From: an uncultured Corynebacterium sp.
Lineage (GTDB): Bacteria; Actinomycetota; Actinomycetes; Mycobacteriales; Mycobacteriaceae
NCBI RefSeq assembly: GCF_947253065.1
Contig: NZ_CAMXWS010000009.1
Span: forward strand, 1-62,146
Length of the DNA: 62,146 nucleotides
Reading direction: 5' to 3'
This document shows positions 18,062 to 27,479 of this stretch, one piece after another. Under the pieces are notes generated by a model. The model did no database searches. It had not been told where the DNA came from and saw nothing but the letters and a program-made list of their open reading frames with translations. A program made the translations under genes and the position numbers. The number at the start of each line of letters is the position of its first letter. Positions within the stretch are counted from its first letter, which is position 1.

Positions 18062-19122
18062 GCGAAAAGGGTTTGCATCGCTCCGTAGCTGTTCCTGCGC
18101 ACGATGTGTCCGCGCGGCGAGCGCCACACTGGCGAACCCCCAAGGTTCACGATCCGCCCTCGGCGGCTGCGCGCAGGATCATCGTCGTTGACGCGATTGT
18201 GATAGCGACACAGGGGCGCAAGGTTGTCCAGATTGGTCTCCCCGCCGTGCTGCCATGCCTGGATGTGGTGGATTTCGCACCTATCCGCACTGTGCCGGCA
18301 GTCGGGGACAGGGCATTGCGGGGTCGTTGCGCGGGCGAGGTCGCGCTGCTTCTGATTCGCTAATCGTTGCCCGCGGTAGAGGTTCACGGGGCCTTCCTGT
18401 GGGTGAAACGTGGCGATCTCGAGTTCCGCACCGACGTACTGCGCCAGGAATTGCGCGCCGGTGATCGTGGTGCCGTCGGTGAGCTGAAGGATCGTCTCGT
18501 CGCCGTCTCCGCGCACGATGCGCGACCACTCAGGAAGCGGCACCAGAATCAGCGGCCGGGGAACGGCGGTAGGCACGCCACCGCCTTTGCCACGTATCAG
18601 ACGTATGAAGCGGTCGTGCATCTGTGGTGCCATGGGCTTTGTTGGGTCGGTCTCGCGTGACAGCGCATGCTCAAGGTCAGCGATGTCACGCTCGTCAGCG
18701 GTGACGGTCATTGTGCGCCGCCCGCCCTTTGAGCGAGAAAACGTGACCTGCTTTCGTGACGGTTTCTCGGTGCTTGGCACCAATCGCTTAGCGACGCGCT
18801 CCAGCGCCCGATAATTCCCCTGCGCCTCCAACAACGCGAGCCTGAGTTTAGTGCGAGTGCGAGCCGAAGCGATGTCCTTGATGCGACGCTCGATCATGGC
18901 TAATTGATCCAGCGAAAACCCTTTCTGTTGAGCCTTCTCGCGTGCTAATCGTTGCTTCTGAGGTGATGTTGTTTTGCCGTAGTAGATCTTGTGGAGTTTT
19001 TCCCACGACGACACCTGTGCAGGAGCGATGCCGGCATCCGTAGCGGCCTGTTTATTGAAGTCCGCCAGCACGTCTAACGCCGATGTTGTCATTGCGTTAA
19101 TAAGGTTTTCAAAACTGTTCAT
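18058..19122 (-). CDS. HNH endonuclease domain protein (DUF222/13E12-like)
   Basis: 354 residues from the ATG at 19120-19122. A long helical N-terminal region resembles the DUF222/13E12 repeat family of actinobacteria, followed near the C-terminus by an HNH nuclease: CPVPDCRHSADRCEIHHI, then NLDNLAPLCRYHNRV, giving a Cys-rich zinc site and the His-His...His/Asn core. Such proteins are numerous and often mobile; there is no direct sign here of a mobile-element boundary. Convergent with the zinc-ribbon gene. Confidence 0.85.
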   Translation of the reverse strand: MNSFENLINAMTTSALDVLADFNKQAATDAGIAPAQVSSWEKLHKIYYGKTTSPQKQRLAREKAQQKGFSLDQLAMIERRIKDIASARTRTKLRLALLEAQGNYRALERVAKRLVPSTEKPSRKQVTFSRSKGGRRTMTVTADERDIADLEHALSRETDPTKPMAPQMHDRFIRLIRGKGGGVPTAVPRPLILVPLPEWSRIVRGDGDETILQLTDGTTITGAQFLAQYVGAELEIATFHPQEGPVNLYRGQRLANQKQRDLARATTPQCPVPDCRHSADRCEIHHIQAWQHGGETNLDNLAPLCRYHNRVNDDDPARSRRGRIVNLGGSPVWRSPRGHIVRRNSYGAMQTLFA

Positions 19123-19234
19123 GCCTTGAACGCTAGCGCCACACAACACCACCGTAAAGCGCTAAATGTGCACTGTAGTGCGCATTTTGAGGGAACCTTT
19201 GACACCCGCTTTGTGACACAGGAGCAAAAATAAA

Positions 19235-19256
19235 CGCCCCGCTGTTTAGCGGGGCG
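19235..19256 (-). terminator. Intrinsic terminator of the glgE-glgB operon
   Basis: Stem CGCCCCGCT/AGCGGGGCG with a 4-nt loop. On the minus strand it is followed by TTTATTTTTG. It lies 23 bp past the glgB stop. Confidence 0.92.
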
Positions 19257-19279
19257 CATGGTGCACAGAAACCTAAAAC

Positions 19280-21496
19280 CTAGCGGAGGCGGTAGAACTG
19301 CGCACTCATTGCCGGTACGTGGAACGAGGCGGATTGCTCGAAGCTGTCCCATGACTGGTCGGTGGTGGACACGACGTCGGCGAGCGGGTTGCCCGCGCCG
19401 TGGTAGCGTGCATCGTCGGTATTCAGGATGAGTTCCCACTCGCCGGCCTTCGGCAGTCCGAGGCGGTAGTCCGGCTGCGACGTTCCGGACAGGTTGATCA
19501 CGGCGAGCACCGGGGTCCCATCAGCTCCCCAGCGCACGTAGGCGAGGATATTGTGCTGCGAGTCGTCGCCCTTGATCCACTGGAAGCCCATCGGGGTGTT
19601 GTCCTGGCTGTACAGCGCTGGGGTGTCGCGGTACAGGTGGTTCAGGTCGCGGACGAGGGTGCGGATGCCGTGGTGGTATTCGCTGTCCCATCCCTCGAGG
19701 TCGTCCCAGTTGATGGATCCGGCCTCGGCCCATTCGGTGGTTTGGCCGAATTCGCAGCCCATGAACATCAGCTGTTTGCCGGGGTGAGAGAACATGTATG
19801 CGTAGAGGTTGCGCACACCGGCGGCCTTGTTCCATGCATCTCCGGGCATGCGTTCCCAGAGGGATCCCTTGCCGTGGACGACTTCGTCGTGGCTGAACGG
19901 CAGGACGTAACGCTCGGAGAAGGCATACACGAGCGAGAAGGTGATCTCGTGGTGGTGGTAGGAGCGGTGGATGGGGTCGAGTGAGAAGTACTCGAGGGTG
20001 TCGTTCATCCAGCCCATGTTCCACTTCAGGGAGAAGCCAAGCCCGTCCGCAGACGTCGGTGCGGTAACTCCCGGCCATGCGGTGGATTCTTCGGCGATGG
20101 TGAGTACACCGGGGTGTTCGCGGTGCACGGTGCCATTGACCTCTTGGAGGAACTGCACGGCATCGAGGTTTTCACGTCCGCCGAACTGGTTCGGGAGCCA
20201 TTCGCCGGGCTCGCGTGAGTAGTCGAGGTAGAGCATGGAGGCGACGGCGTCGACGCGGATTCCATCGAGGTGGAATTCTTCGAACCAATACAAGGCATTG
20301 GCGACGAGGAAGTTACGCACTTCGTTCCGGCCAAAGTCGAAGACGTAGGTGCCCCAGTCTTTTTGTTCGCCGCGGCGCCAGTCGGGGTGTTCGTAGAGAG
20401 GGGTGCCGTCGAAACGCGCGAGTGCCCATTCGTCCTTGGGGAAGTGTGCGGGAACCCAGTCGACGATGACGCCGATGCCTGCGTTGTGGAGCGTATCCAC
20501 GAGGTACTTGAAGTCTTCCGGCGATCCCCAGCGCGCGGAGGGGGCGTAGTAGCCGGTGACCTGGTAGCCCCAGGAACCGCCGAAGGGGTGCTCGGCGACG
20601 GGGAGGAATTCGACGTGCGTGTAGCCGTTTTCGACGAGGTAGGGAACGAGCTCACGGGCGAGCTCGCGGTAGCCGTAGCCGACGCGCCAGGAGCCGACGT
20701 GGACTTCGTAGACGCTCATCGGCGAGTTTGTTGCGTCGATGCCGGGGCGCGCGGTCATCCATTCGTGGTCGGTCCATGTGTACTCATCGACGCCGGCGAC
20801 CACGGAGACGGTTTCAGGCGGGGTCTTGGTCTTCTTCGCCAACGGATCCGCCTTATCGACGGCCCGTCCATCCGCCCCTTGCACCGTGAACTTGTACTCG
20901 GCACCAGGCTTGATACCTGGAATGAAGATTTCCCAGATGCCAGTCGAGCCGAGTGTGCGCATGGGGTACTGGTTGGGATTCCAGTTGCAGAATTCACCGA
21001 TGACGGCGACACCCTTCGCATTGGGTGCCCAGACAGCAAAGGACGTGCCCTGCACTTCACCCATGGACGTGTTGTACGTGTGCTGGTTGGCACCGAGCAC
21101 TTCCCAGAGGCGTTCGTGGCGGCCTTCACCGATCAGGTGCAGGTCGAAGGAGCTCAGGGTCGGCAGGAAGTGGTACGGGTCAGCGATGATCACCGGGGCA
21201 GCATCCGGGTAGGTGACCTGGAGGCGGTAATCCGGTGCCAGGTCGTCCTCAAGGGGGAGGACCCAGATGTCGTCGCCGATCGGGGTCATCGGCAGGCCTT
21301 GGTTGTGGATGAGAACTTCCACATGCGTCGCGCCAAGCAGACGCGTGCGGATCACAGAGCCTGTCGACGTCGCGTGCCACCCGTAAAAGTCGTGCGGGGC
21401 GTGGTGCTTGCACTCGAGAAGTCGGCGCCGGTCCTCATCGGGGATGTAGTGGGCCGGTTCCAGCTGAGCGGGGCTGTCGTCGTAGCCGGAAGTCAT
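19280..21496 (-). CDS. glgB: 1,4-alpha-glucan branching enzyme
   Basis: Introduces alpha-1,6 branches into glycogen. 738 residues: N-terminal CBM48-type domains (about 20-230; SFAVWAPNAKGVAVIGEFCNWN), then a GH13 barrel with the nucleophile Asp in DGIRVDAVASMLY, the acid Glu in TIAEESTAWP, and FSHDEVVHGKGS. Lies 65 bp downstream of glgE; GlgE polymers are the substrate GlgB branches. The CTTATCGACG word occurs in reverse as Val-Asp-Lys at 20851. Confidence 0.97.
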   Translation of the reverse strand: MTSGYDDSPAQLEPAHYIPDEDRRRLLECKHHAPHDFYGWHATSTGSVIRTRLLGATHVEVLIHNQGLPMTPIGDDIWVLPLEDDLAPDYRLQVTYPDAAPVIIADPYHFLPTLSSFDLHLIGEGRHERLWEVLGANQHTYNTSMGEVQGTSFAVWAPNAKGVAVIGEFCNWNPNQYPMRTLGSTGIWEIFIPGIKPGAEYKFTVQGADGRAVDKADPLAKKTKTPPETVSVVAGVDEYTWTDHEWMTARPGIDATNSPMSVYEVHVGSWRVGYGYRELARELVPYLVENGYTHVEFLPVAEHPFGGSWGYQVTGYYAPSARWGSPEDFKYLVDTLHNAGIGVIVDWVPAHFPKDEWALARFDGTPLYEHPDWRRGEQKDWGTYVFDFGRNEVRNFLVANALYWFEEFHLDGIRVDAVASMLYLDYSREPGEWLPNQFGGRENLDAVQFLQEVNGTVHREHPGVLTIAEESTAWPGVTAPTSADGLGFSLKWNMGWMNDTLEYFSLDPIHRSYHHHEITFSLVYAFSERYVLPFSHDEVVHGKGSLWERMPGDAWNKAAGVRNLYAYMFSHPGKQLMFMGCEFGQTTEWAEAGSINWDDLEGWDSEYHHGIRTLVRDLNHLYRDTPALYSQDNTPMGFQWIKGDDSQHNILAYVRWGADGTPVLAVINLSGTSQPDYRLGLPKAGEWELILNTDDARYHGAGNPLADVVSTTDQSWDSFEQSASFHVPAMSAQFYRLR
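20851..20861 (+). repeat. CCTTATCGACG word, copy 4 (first base C)
   Basis: In glgB, antisense; reads Val-Asp-Lys in the gene. Confidence 0.9.
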
Positions 21497-21561
21497 GGTT
21501 TTCGTGGTGTTCCTTTGCCTGGTCGGTGTGAAGCTTTTATTCGCTTGCTTGTTGGCTCATC

Positions 21562-23598
21562 TTACGGGCGATAGTCGTCGTCGGGGAGGTTCCGGAAGGC
21601 GAGTTTGGTGCGGGTTGGTTCGTCGATAAGCGGGAGGCGGAAGATGTGCGCGACATTTTCCACTGGGCTGAGACGGACGTAGTTGCGCATGGACCACTCG
21701 TAATCCGCGCCGGTGATCTCGTCGTGGACGGGGAAGGACGCGCCGGGAGCAAGTCCGAGGGCGCCCATGTTGAGCGTGACCGTGGTTTCCTGCGTGTAGG
21801 TCGGGTCGAGATTGACCACGACGAGGACGCTGTCGCCGGTGGCTGCGTCGAATTTGGAGAAGGCGAGGATGTTCTCGTTGTCCGTATCGTGGAAGTGCAG
21901 GTTACGTAGCTGCTGGAAGGCCGGGTGCTCGCGGCGGATCGTGTTGAGCATAGTGATGTACGGCTCGAGCGAATCGCCGTTGTGCAGAGCTGCCTCGAAA
22001 TCGCGCGGACGCAGCTCGTATTTCTCGGAGTTGAGGTATTCCTCGCTGCCTGGGGCGACTGGTTCGTGTTCGTAGAGTTCGAAGCCGGAGTACATGCCCC
22101 ACAGTGGGCTGAGCGTGGCGGCGAGCGTTGCGCGGATCGCAAAAGCTGCGCGATTTCCGGTTTGAATGAACGCGTGAAGGATATCCGGCGTGTTCACCCA
22201 GAACGATGGACGGGAGATATCCACGAAGCGGACGCAGTCTTGGACGAATCCGGTGAGCTCCTTCTTCGTCGTCTTCCACGGGAAGTAGGTGTAGGACTGC
22301 GAGAAGCCAGCCTTGCCCAGGCCAAGAAGACGTGGTGGGCGAGTGAATGCCTCGGCGAGGAAGATCACGTCGGGGTTCGTTTCGTGGACCTTGGAGATGA
22401 TCCAATTCCAGAAATTCGCCGGCTTCGTGTGTGGGTTGTCCACGCGGAATGTGGTGATGCCCAGCTTCACCCACACCATGAGCGTGCGGTAGATCTCCTT
22501 GTACAGCACGTCCGGGGCGTTATCGAAGTTGATCGGGTAGATGTCCTGATACTTCTTCGGGGGGTTCTCGGCGTAGGCAATGGAGCCGTCGGCAAGCACG
22601 GTGAAGAATTCGGGGTGTTTCTTTGCCCACGGGTGGTCCGGTGCTGCTTGGAGTGCGAAGTCGAGCGCGACTTCCAAGCCGAGTTCTTCGGCGCGGGCCA
22701 AGAGCTTGCGTAGGTCCTTTTCAGTGCCTAGCTCCGGGTGAATGGCATCGTGTCCGCCTTCTGCAGAACCGATTGCCCACGGGGATCCGACATCGCCTTC
22801 TTCAGCGACGAGGGTGTTGTTCGGCCCCTTGCGGTTCTTCTTACCGATCGGGTGGATCGGCGGAAAGTAGACGGTGTCGAAGCCCATTGCAGCCACGCGT
22901 GGAAGAGCCTCCATGGTGGTTTTGAAGGTGCCGTGGATCGGGTGACCGTCGGCGTCCCAGCCACCAGTGGAACGAGGGAAGAGTTCGTACCAGGAGCTGA
23001 ACAGGGCCTTGGTGCGCTCGACGAGGACCTCGGAGGTCGGACCTTGGGTGACCAGATCACGCACAGGACGACCGACAAGCACATCGGCGACCTCAGCGGA
23101 CAGGGCGAGCTCGAGGCGCTCACGCAGCGGGGCATCAGATTCTAAGGCGTCAGCAGCCTCCTTCAAGATGTCGCTGCCAGCAGCGTGGGCGCCTGCCTCA
23201 GACGCGGCACGGCGCAACAAGTCAGCACCGTGAGACAGGTCATTTGCCATCTCAGTGACCGACTGCCCGGCAGCGGACTTCTTGGTCACGGCATTGCGCC
23301 AGGTGGACACAGGATCAGACCAGGCTTCGACGCGGAATTTCCACAGGCCCACTGCATCAGGGGTGAATACTGCGTGGCAGTAATCGGGGCGGTATTCCTC
23401 GGCCACCATCGGAATCATGTGTTCATGGCCGTCCGGGTCGGTGACAACCACGGTCGCGGCAATCGCGTCGTGGCCTTCGCGCCACACCAGTGCGGAGATG
23501 GGAACAACCTCACCAACGACTGCCTTTGTGGGCAGTGCGCCGTCGGTGGTGCGGGGGCGGACATCGTCAATTCCGAGTCGGCCGATCACTGGGCTCAC
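21562..23598 (-). CDS. glgE: Maltose-1-phosphate maltosyltransferase
   Basis: Extends alpha-1,4-glucan with maltosyl units from maltose-1-phosphate. 678 residues: N-terminal domain with DGALPTKAVVGEVVPISA, then a GH13_3 barrel: GFDTVYFPPIHPIG, nucleophile Asp in TTFRVDNPHTKP, acid Glu in VIFLAEAFTRP. GTG start with GAGGTGA upstream. Likely -10 TAGACT lies further upstream on the minus strand. Heads the glgE-glgB operon. Confidence 0.97.
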   Translation of the reverse strand: MSPVIGRLGIDDVRPRTTDGALPTKAVVGEVVPISALVWREGHDAIAATVVVTDPDGHEHMIPMVAEEYRPDYCHAVFTPDAVGLWKFRVEAWSDPVSTWRNAVTKKSAAGQSVTEMANDLSHGADLLRRAASEAGAHAAGSDILKEAADALESDAPLRERLELALSAEVADVLVGRPVRDLVTQGPTSEVLVERTKALFSSWYELFPRSTGGWDADGHPIHGTFKTTMEALPRVAAMGFDTVYFPPIHPIGKKNRKGPNNTLVAEEGDVGSPWAIGSAEGGHDAIHPELGTEKDLRKLLARAEELGLEVALDFALQAAPDHPWAKKHPEFFTVLADGSIAYAENPPKKYQDIYPINFDNAPDVLYKEIYRTLMVWVKLGITTFRVDNPHTKPANFWNWIISKVHETNPDVIFLAEAFTRPPRLLGLGKAGFSQSYTYFPWKTTKKELTGFVQDCVRFVDISRPSFWVNTPDILHAFIQTGNRAAFAIRATLAATLSPLWGMYSGFELYEHEPVAPGSEEYLNSEKYELRPRDFEAALHNGDSLEPYITMLNTIRREHPAFQQLRNLHFHDTDNENILAFSKFDAATGDSVLVVVNLDPTYTQETTVTLNMGALGLAPGASFPVHDEITGADYEWSMRNYVRLSPVENVAHIFRLPLIDEPTRTKLAFRNLPDDDYRP
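21621..21631 (-). repeat. GCTTATCGACG word, copy 5
   Basis: In glgE; Leu-Ile-Asp near the C-terminus. Confidence 0.95.
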
Positions 23599-23712
23599 GT
23601 CGATTCACCTCGTGGGGTTCAAATTCGTTTGCAGTCTAAATCCCAGAGTAGCGAAGGAACGGGGGAGTGACTTGCCGCGTCAGTGAACCGTCGGCAAGCA
23701 AAATGCGTCACA

Positions 23713-24564
23713 ATGGGAAGCGTGACTGACCGAAGTGCTGAAATCGAACCGACTGACCCTGATCTGCTGTTGGACTTCAGGGGCGTTGAATTCCGCCGCG
23801 GTGGAAACACCCTGGTGGGCCCCGTGGACTGGAAAGTAGAACTTGATGAGCGCTGGGTAGTGATCGGCCCGAACGGCGCCGGCAAAACCTCGTTGATCAG
23901 GATCGCTGCAGCCCAGGAATTCCCTTCTGAGGGCACCGCATTCGTGCTCGGCGAACAGCTGGGCAAGACCGACATGCGCGATCTGCGCGCGGTGATCGGA
24001 ATGATGTCTTCCGCTCTGGCGAACCGCGTGCCTTCCGACGAACGCATTGAGGACCTCGTCCTCTCTGGCGGCTACGGCGTCGTCGGGCGCTGGCGCGAAG
24101 AATACGACGAGCAGGATTACGAGCAAGTCCACGATTCGCTCGAGCAGGTTGGTGCGCTGCACTTGCTTGGCCGTCGCTGGGGGACGCTGTCTGACGGCGA
24201 GAAGAAGCGTGTGCTGATCGCCCGCGCGATCATGGTCAACCCGGAGCTGCTCATCATGGATGAGCCGGGCGCGGGCTTGGACTTGGGGGGCCGTGAGGAT
24301 CTGGTCGGCTACTTGGGCGAATTGGCGCTGGACCCGGAGGCCCCGGCGATCGTGATGATCACGCACCACGTCGAGGAGATTCCGTTCGGGTTCACGCACG
24401 CGATGCTGCTCGATGAGGGCGATGTCGTGGCACAGGGCCTGATCGATGATGTGCTTACCAGTGAGAACCTGACCAAGGCTTACCACCAGCCGATTAAGCT
24501 GACGAAGGAAGACGGTCGTTTCTTCGCGCGGCGGGAGAGCCGGGGCGGGGCGCACCGTCGGTAA
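23713..24564 (+). CDS. ABC transporter ATP-binding protein, single domain
   Basis: About 283 residues. Walker A GPNGAGKTSL, the Q-loop region, an ABC signature written TLSDGEKKRV (SDGEK instead of LSGGQ), Walker B LLIMDEPGAGLDL and the H-loop Thr-His-His. The altered signature and the absence of a permease gene nearby resemble stand-alone YlmA-type ATPases. The start is uncertain: ATG at 23713, or GTG three codons later. Divergent from glgE. Confidence 0.85.
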   Translation: MGSVTDRSAEIEPTDPDLLLDFRGVEFRRGGNTLVGPVDWKVELDERWVVIGPNGAGKTSLIRIAAAQEFPSEGTAFVLGEQLGKTDMRDLRAVIGMMSSALANRVPSDERIEDLVLSGGYGVVGRWREEYDEQDYEQVHDSLEQVGALHLLGRRWGTLSDGEKKRVLIARAIMVNPELLIMDEPGAGLDLGGREDLVGYLGELALDPEAPAIVMITHHVEEIPFGFTHAMLLDEGDVVAQGLIDDVLTSENLTKAYHQPIKLTKEDGRFFARRESRGGAHRR

Positions 24565-24582
24565 GTAAGCGGAAGGTTGCTC

Positions 24583-25410
24583 ATGCCCACGCGCAATGAA
24601 GCAGACATGCTGGGAATCAATTACGGTCGTCTCGCCGCGACCGTGATTCTCATGCGCGATGGCAACTCTGGCCTCGAGGTTTGGATGCAGGAGCGCGTCT
24701 TAACGATGCGCAATTACCCGGGGATGACGGTGTTTCCGGGCGGTGGGGTGGATATCCGCGATTTTCCGTCGAGCTCGGAGGAAGCGAAAGAGCTGTGGTC
24801 GGGCCGTTCCGCATCGGATTTGGCGAAACAGCTCGACGTGAAGCCGCGCCAGGCGCATGCGCTGATGTTCGCTGCGGTGCGTGAGCTTTTCGAGGAAACA
24901 GGCACGCTTTTGCTTGTCGACGACACAGGCGCCCTCCTCCGCGACGCCCGCCCCTTCCACCACGTACGTAAACGCCTGGAAAGCCACGAACTGTCTTTTA
25001 CTGAGCTGCTGGAAGTCACGGGCTTGGACGTCGACGCGACGCTTTTGAAGCCGTCCGGCCGCTGGGTGGGGAAGTCGGAGAAAGGCCAGTGGTTCGATAC
25101 CTTCACGTTTGTGGCGGAGTTGCCAGCAGGCCAAGAGCCAGATGTGACCACGGGCGAGGCGAGCGATGCGAACTGGTTCCCGCCGAGCTTGCTTATCGAC
25201 GGCTGGCGCCAAGGCCTCGTTCGCTTCGCCCCCTCCACATGGGCGCAGCTGTATGACTTGTCTGAATTCGACTCTGTTTCCGGTGTGATGGAGCACGTGA
25301 AAGGCCTGACGATCGAGCCTGTTGTCGGCGACCCTGTCCATATCGAACGTTATGCGGAGCTCTTTGACCGGCAGCCCGTGAACCGAATGGGAAAGAAATT
25401 TGAGCTTTAG
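24583..25410 (+). CDS. NUDIX hydrolase with an interrupted Nudix box (NUDT19-like)
   Basis: 275 residues. The Nudix box is split: FPGGGVD is followed by about 40 residues before AAVRELFEETGTLL, the arrangement of the NUDT19/RP2p branch, whose members hydrolyse CoA and acyl-CoA diphosphates; the substrate here is only inferred. GGAAGG precedes the ATG. The 3' end overlaps the methyltransferase start by 11 bp. Carries the repeated word as Leu-Ile-Asp at 25191. Confidence 0.85.
   Translation: MPTRNEADMLGINYGRLAATVILMRDGNSGLEVWMQERVLTMRNYPGMTVFPGGGVDIRDFPSSSEEAKELWSGRSASDLAKQLDVKPRQAHALMFAAVRELFEETGTLLLVDDTGALLRDARPFHHVRKRLESHELSFTELLEVTGLDVDATLLKPSGRWVGKSEKGQWFDTFTFVAELPAGQEPDVTTGEASDANWFPPSLLIDGWRQGLVRFAPSTWAQLYDLSEFDSVSGVMEHVKGLTIEPVVGDPVHIERYAELFDRQPVNRMGKKFEL
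25191..25201 (+). repeat. GCTTATCGACG word, copy 6
   Basis: In the NUDIX gene; Leu-Ile-Asp. Confidence 0.95.
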
Positions 25411-26629
25411 CCCCGACGAGGTCCGTTTTCTCGCTGCGCACAGAGACGATATCGCCCGTGTGGCTGCCTCTGGCGAGATTGCGTTGACTAAGAAATCTGC
25501 CTTTGCTGATCGTGCGGCTCTGTCTAAACACTTCGGTGACAATGCACGCGCGGTAATGGAATTGCTCCAGGCACGGCAGACCCTTGCCCCGAAGCTGGGG
25601 GCGGATATTGATGTTGCTGACTGGTTGACGGATAGTGATTCCGCACAACAGGCCACCCCGCTGCCCGTCGCACAAGTGCGTGCAGAACGGATCGCTGCGG
25701 CGGGTGTCGCGTTGGTGCATGACGTGACGTGCTCGATCGGTACAGAAGCCCCGGCGATGCTGGCACAAGGAATGGACTGGTTCGGCACTGACGTGGACTA
25801 CGCGCGATTGCTCATGGCGCGCGAGAACATCAGCACCAGTGGCCGGGGTTGCGCCTGGGTGGCACAAGCAGACGCGCTTGCACCCGTGACCACACCGGCG
25901 AGTAGCCCGGGTCCACGCATCCGCGCGTGCTCGGGAACAGGATCGCGCCCAGGACGCGTAATCGTCGCGGATCCTGCGCGCCGGGCAGATGGGCGGCGCA
26001 TTACCGATCCCGCCAAACTCATCCCGCCTTTGCCGGACCTGATCGACGCCTACCCAGGCGTGGCAATGGCCATCAAGTGCGCCCCCGGCATTGACTACTC
26101 AGACTGGCACGGACTGGTCAGTGTGGTCAGCGTTAGCGGGGGAGTCAAAGAAGCCTGCCTGTACACACCTGACCTTGCCGACCCCGGTCACACACGTGAA
26201 GCAGTGGTCATCCGAGATGAGTTCACGGAGAGGGTGAGCGATGAGGGGAATGAGGTGGGCGTCGATAAGCCGAAGAGCTTCATCATCGAGCCGGATGGTG
26301 CGGTGATCCGCGCTGGGCTCGTGCAGCAATGGGCGGCACGCCACGAGCTGTCCTTGCTGGATCCGCACATCGCGTTTCTCACGGGCGAGAAGGTGCCGGC
26401 CGGGTATTCCGGGTTTCCATTCATCGAAGCCGTGCCGTTGAAGAAGCTGCGTCCCGCACTTCAGGCACACGACGCGGGCTCGGTGGAGATCCTTGTACGT
26501 GGTGTTGATGTGGATCCTGACCAGCTGCGAGGCAAGCTGAAGCTCAAAGGCAGCAGGCCGATGGCCGTCGCGATCGCGCGCATTGAAGACCATGCGACAG
26601 CGTTCATTTGCGACGCGCGTGTGCGCTAG
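25400..26629 (+). CDS. SAM-dependent methyltransferase with THUMP-like C-terminal domain
   Basis: About 409 residues. The central Rossmann part has VHDVTCSIGTEAPAMLAQG (SAM loop), DWFGTDVDYARL and RVIVADPARRADGRR (the DPAR motif); the C-terminal domain from VPLKKLRPALQAHDAGSVEIL resembles the THUMP-like family of actinobacterial methyltransferases. Probably modifies RNA; the substrate is unknown. TTG start inside the NUDIX gene, preceded by GGGAAAG. Confidence 0.8.
   Translation: MSFSPDEVRFLAAHRDDIARVAASGEIALTKKSAFADRAALSKHFGDNARAVMELLQARQTLAPKLGADIDVADWLTDSDSAQQATPLPVAQVRAERIAAAGVALVHDVTCSIGTEAPAMLAQGMDWFGTDVDYARLLMARENISTSGRGCAWVAQADALAPVTTPASSPGPRIRACSGTGSRPGRVIVADPARRADGRRITDPAKLIPPLPDLIDAYPGVAMAIKCAPGIDYSDWHGLVSVVSVSGGVKEACLYTPDLADPGHTREAVVIRDEFTERVSDEGNEVGVDKPKSFIIEPDGAVIRAGLVQQWAARHELSLLDPHIAFLTGEKVPAGYSGFPFIEAVPLKKLRPALQAHDAGSVEILVRGVDVDPDQLRGKLKLKGSRPMAVAIARIEDHATAFICDARVR
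26260..26270 (-). repeat. GCTTATCGACG word, copy 7
   Basis: In the THUMP-like methyltransferase gene, antisense; Val-Asp-Lys. Confidence 0.95.
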
Positions 26630-26669
26630 GCTCGTGAGAGCGAATCTGACAGATGGAAGGTGAAAATTC

Positions 26670-27461
26670 ATGCCCACCATTGCTGTGCTGGTGAAAAATG
26701 TGCCGGACACGTGGTCAACGAAATCGCTCGAGGCGGACAATACGCTCGACCGGGCGAATGCTGACAACGTGATCGACGAGATCAACGAGTACGCCGTCGA
26801 GGCGGCGCTGCGTCTGCGCGATGCGGGCGATTACCGCGTCGTCGCCGTCACGATGGGCCCCGAGGGGTGCGAGGAAGCGCTGCGTAAGGCTCTTGCGATG
26901 GGGGCGGACGACGCAATTTCGCTTATCGACGACACCCTCGCCGGCTCCGACGCCATTTCCACCGCGTGGGCGCTGCACAATGTGCTGAATACCATTGATG
27001 ACCTTGCGCTGATCGTCGCGGGCAACCAGTCGTCTGACGGTGGCACCGGCACGCTGGCGGGACTGCTCGCGGAATACCGTCAGATCCCGGCCGTGACGCA
27101 GGCACACAACCTGCGTATTAAGGGCGCTGAGATTCTGGCCACCCGCGAAGACGAGCGTGGTACCTGGGAACTCGCGGCTTCTTTGCCGGCGGTCGTTGCT
27201 GTGACTGAGCAGTCCGATAAACCACGCTTTCCGAACTTCAAGGGCATGAAGGCAGCGAAGAAGCACGAGATCACACGTCTGACCATCGCGGATATCGGCG
27301 TCGATGCGGGTCAGGTCGGTCTGGGCAATTCGGCAACCTCCGTGACAAACGCGTCCGAGGTCCCGCCGCGTGCCGCTGGCGAGTTGCTTGAAGGCCCTAC
27401 CGATGACATCGCAGCCCAGGTGGTCGAACAACTGGCTGTCCGTAACCTGCTTTCCAACTAA
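26670..27461 (+). CDS. etfB: Electron transfer flavoprotein beta subunit
   Basis: With EtfA, carries electrons from acyl-CoA and other flavin dehydrogenases to the quinone pool. 263 residues, with DEINEYAVEAALRLRD, VTMGPEGCEEALRKALAMGADDA and the AMP-site loop LIVAGNQSSDGGTGTLAG. GGAAGG upstream of the ATG; etfA follows after 18 bp. Leu-Ile-Asp at 26921 is a copy of the repeated word. Confidence 0.96.
   Translation: MPTIAVLVKNVPDTWSTKSLEADNTLDRANADNVIDEINEYAVEAALRLRDAGDYRVVAVTMGPEGCEEALRKALAMGADDAISLIDDTLAGSDAISTAWALHNVLNTIDDLALIVAGNQSSDGGTGTLAGLLAEYRQIPAVTQAHNLRIKGAEILATREDERGTWELAASLPAVVAVTEQSDKPRFPNFKGMKAAKKHEITRLTIADIGVDAGQVGLGNSATSVTNASEVPPRAAGELLEGPTDDIAAQVVEQLAVRNLLSN
26921..26931 (+). 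repeat. GCTTATCGACG word, copy 8
   Basis: In etfB; Leu-Ile-Asp. Confidence 0.95.
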
Positions 27462-27479
27462 ACAAGGAGCCGAATACTG

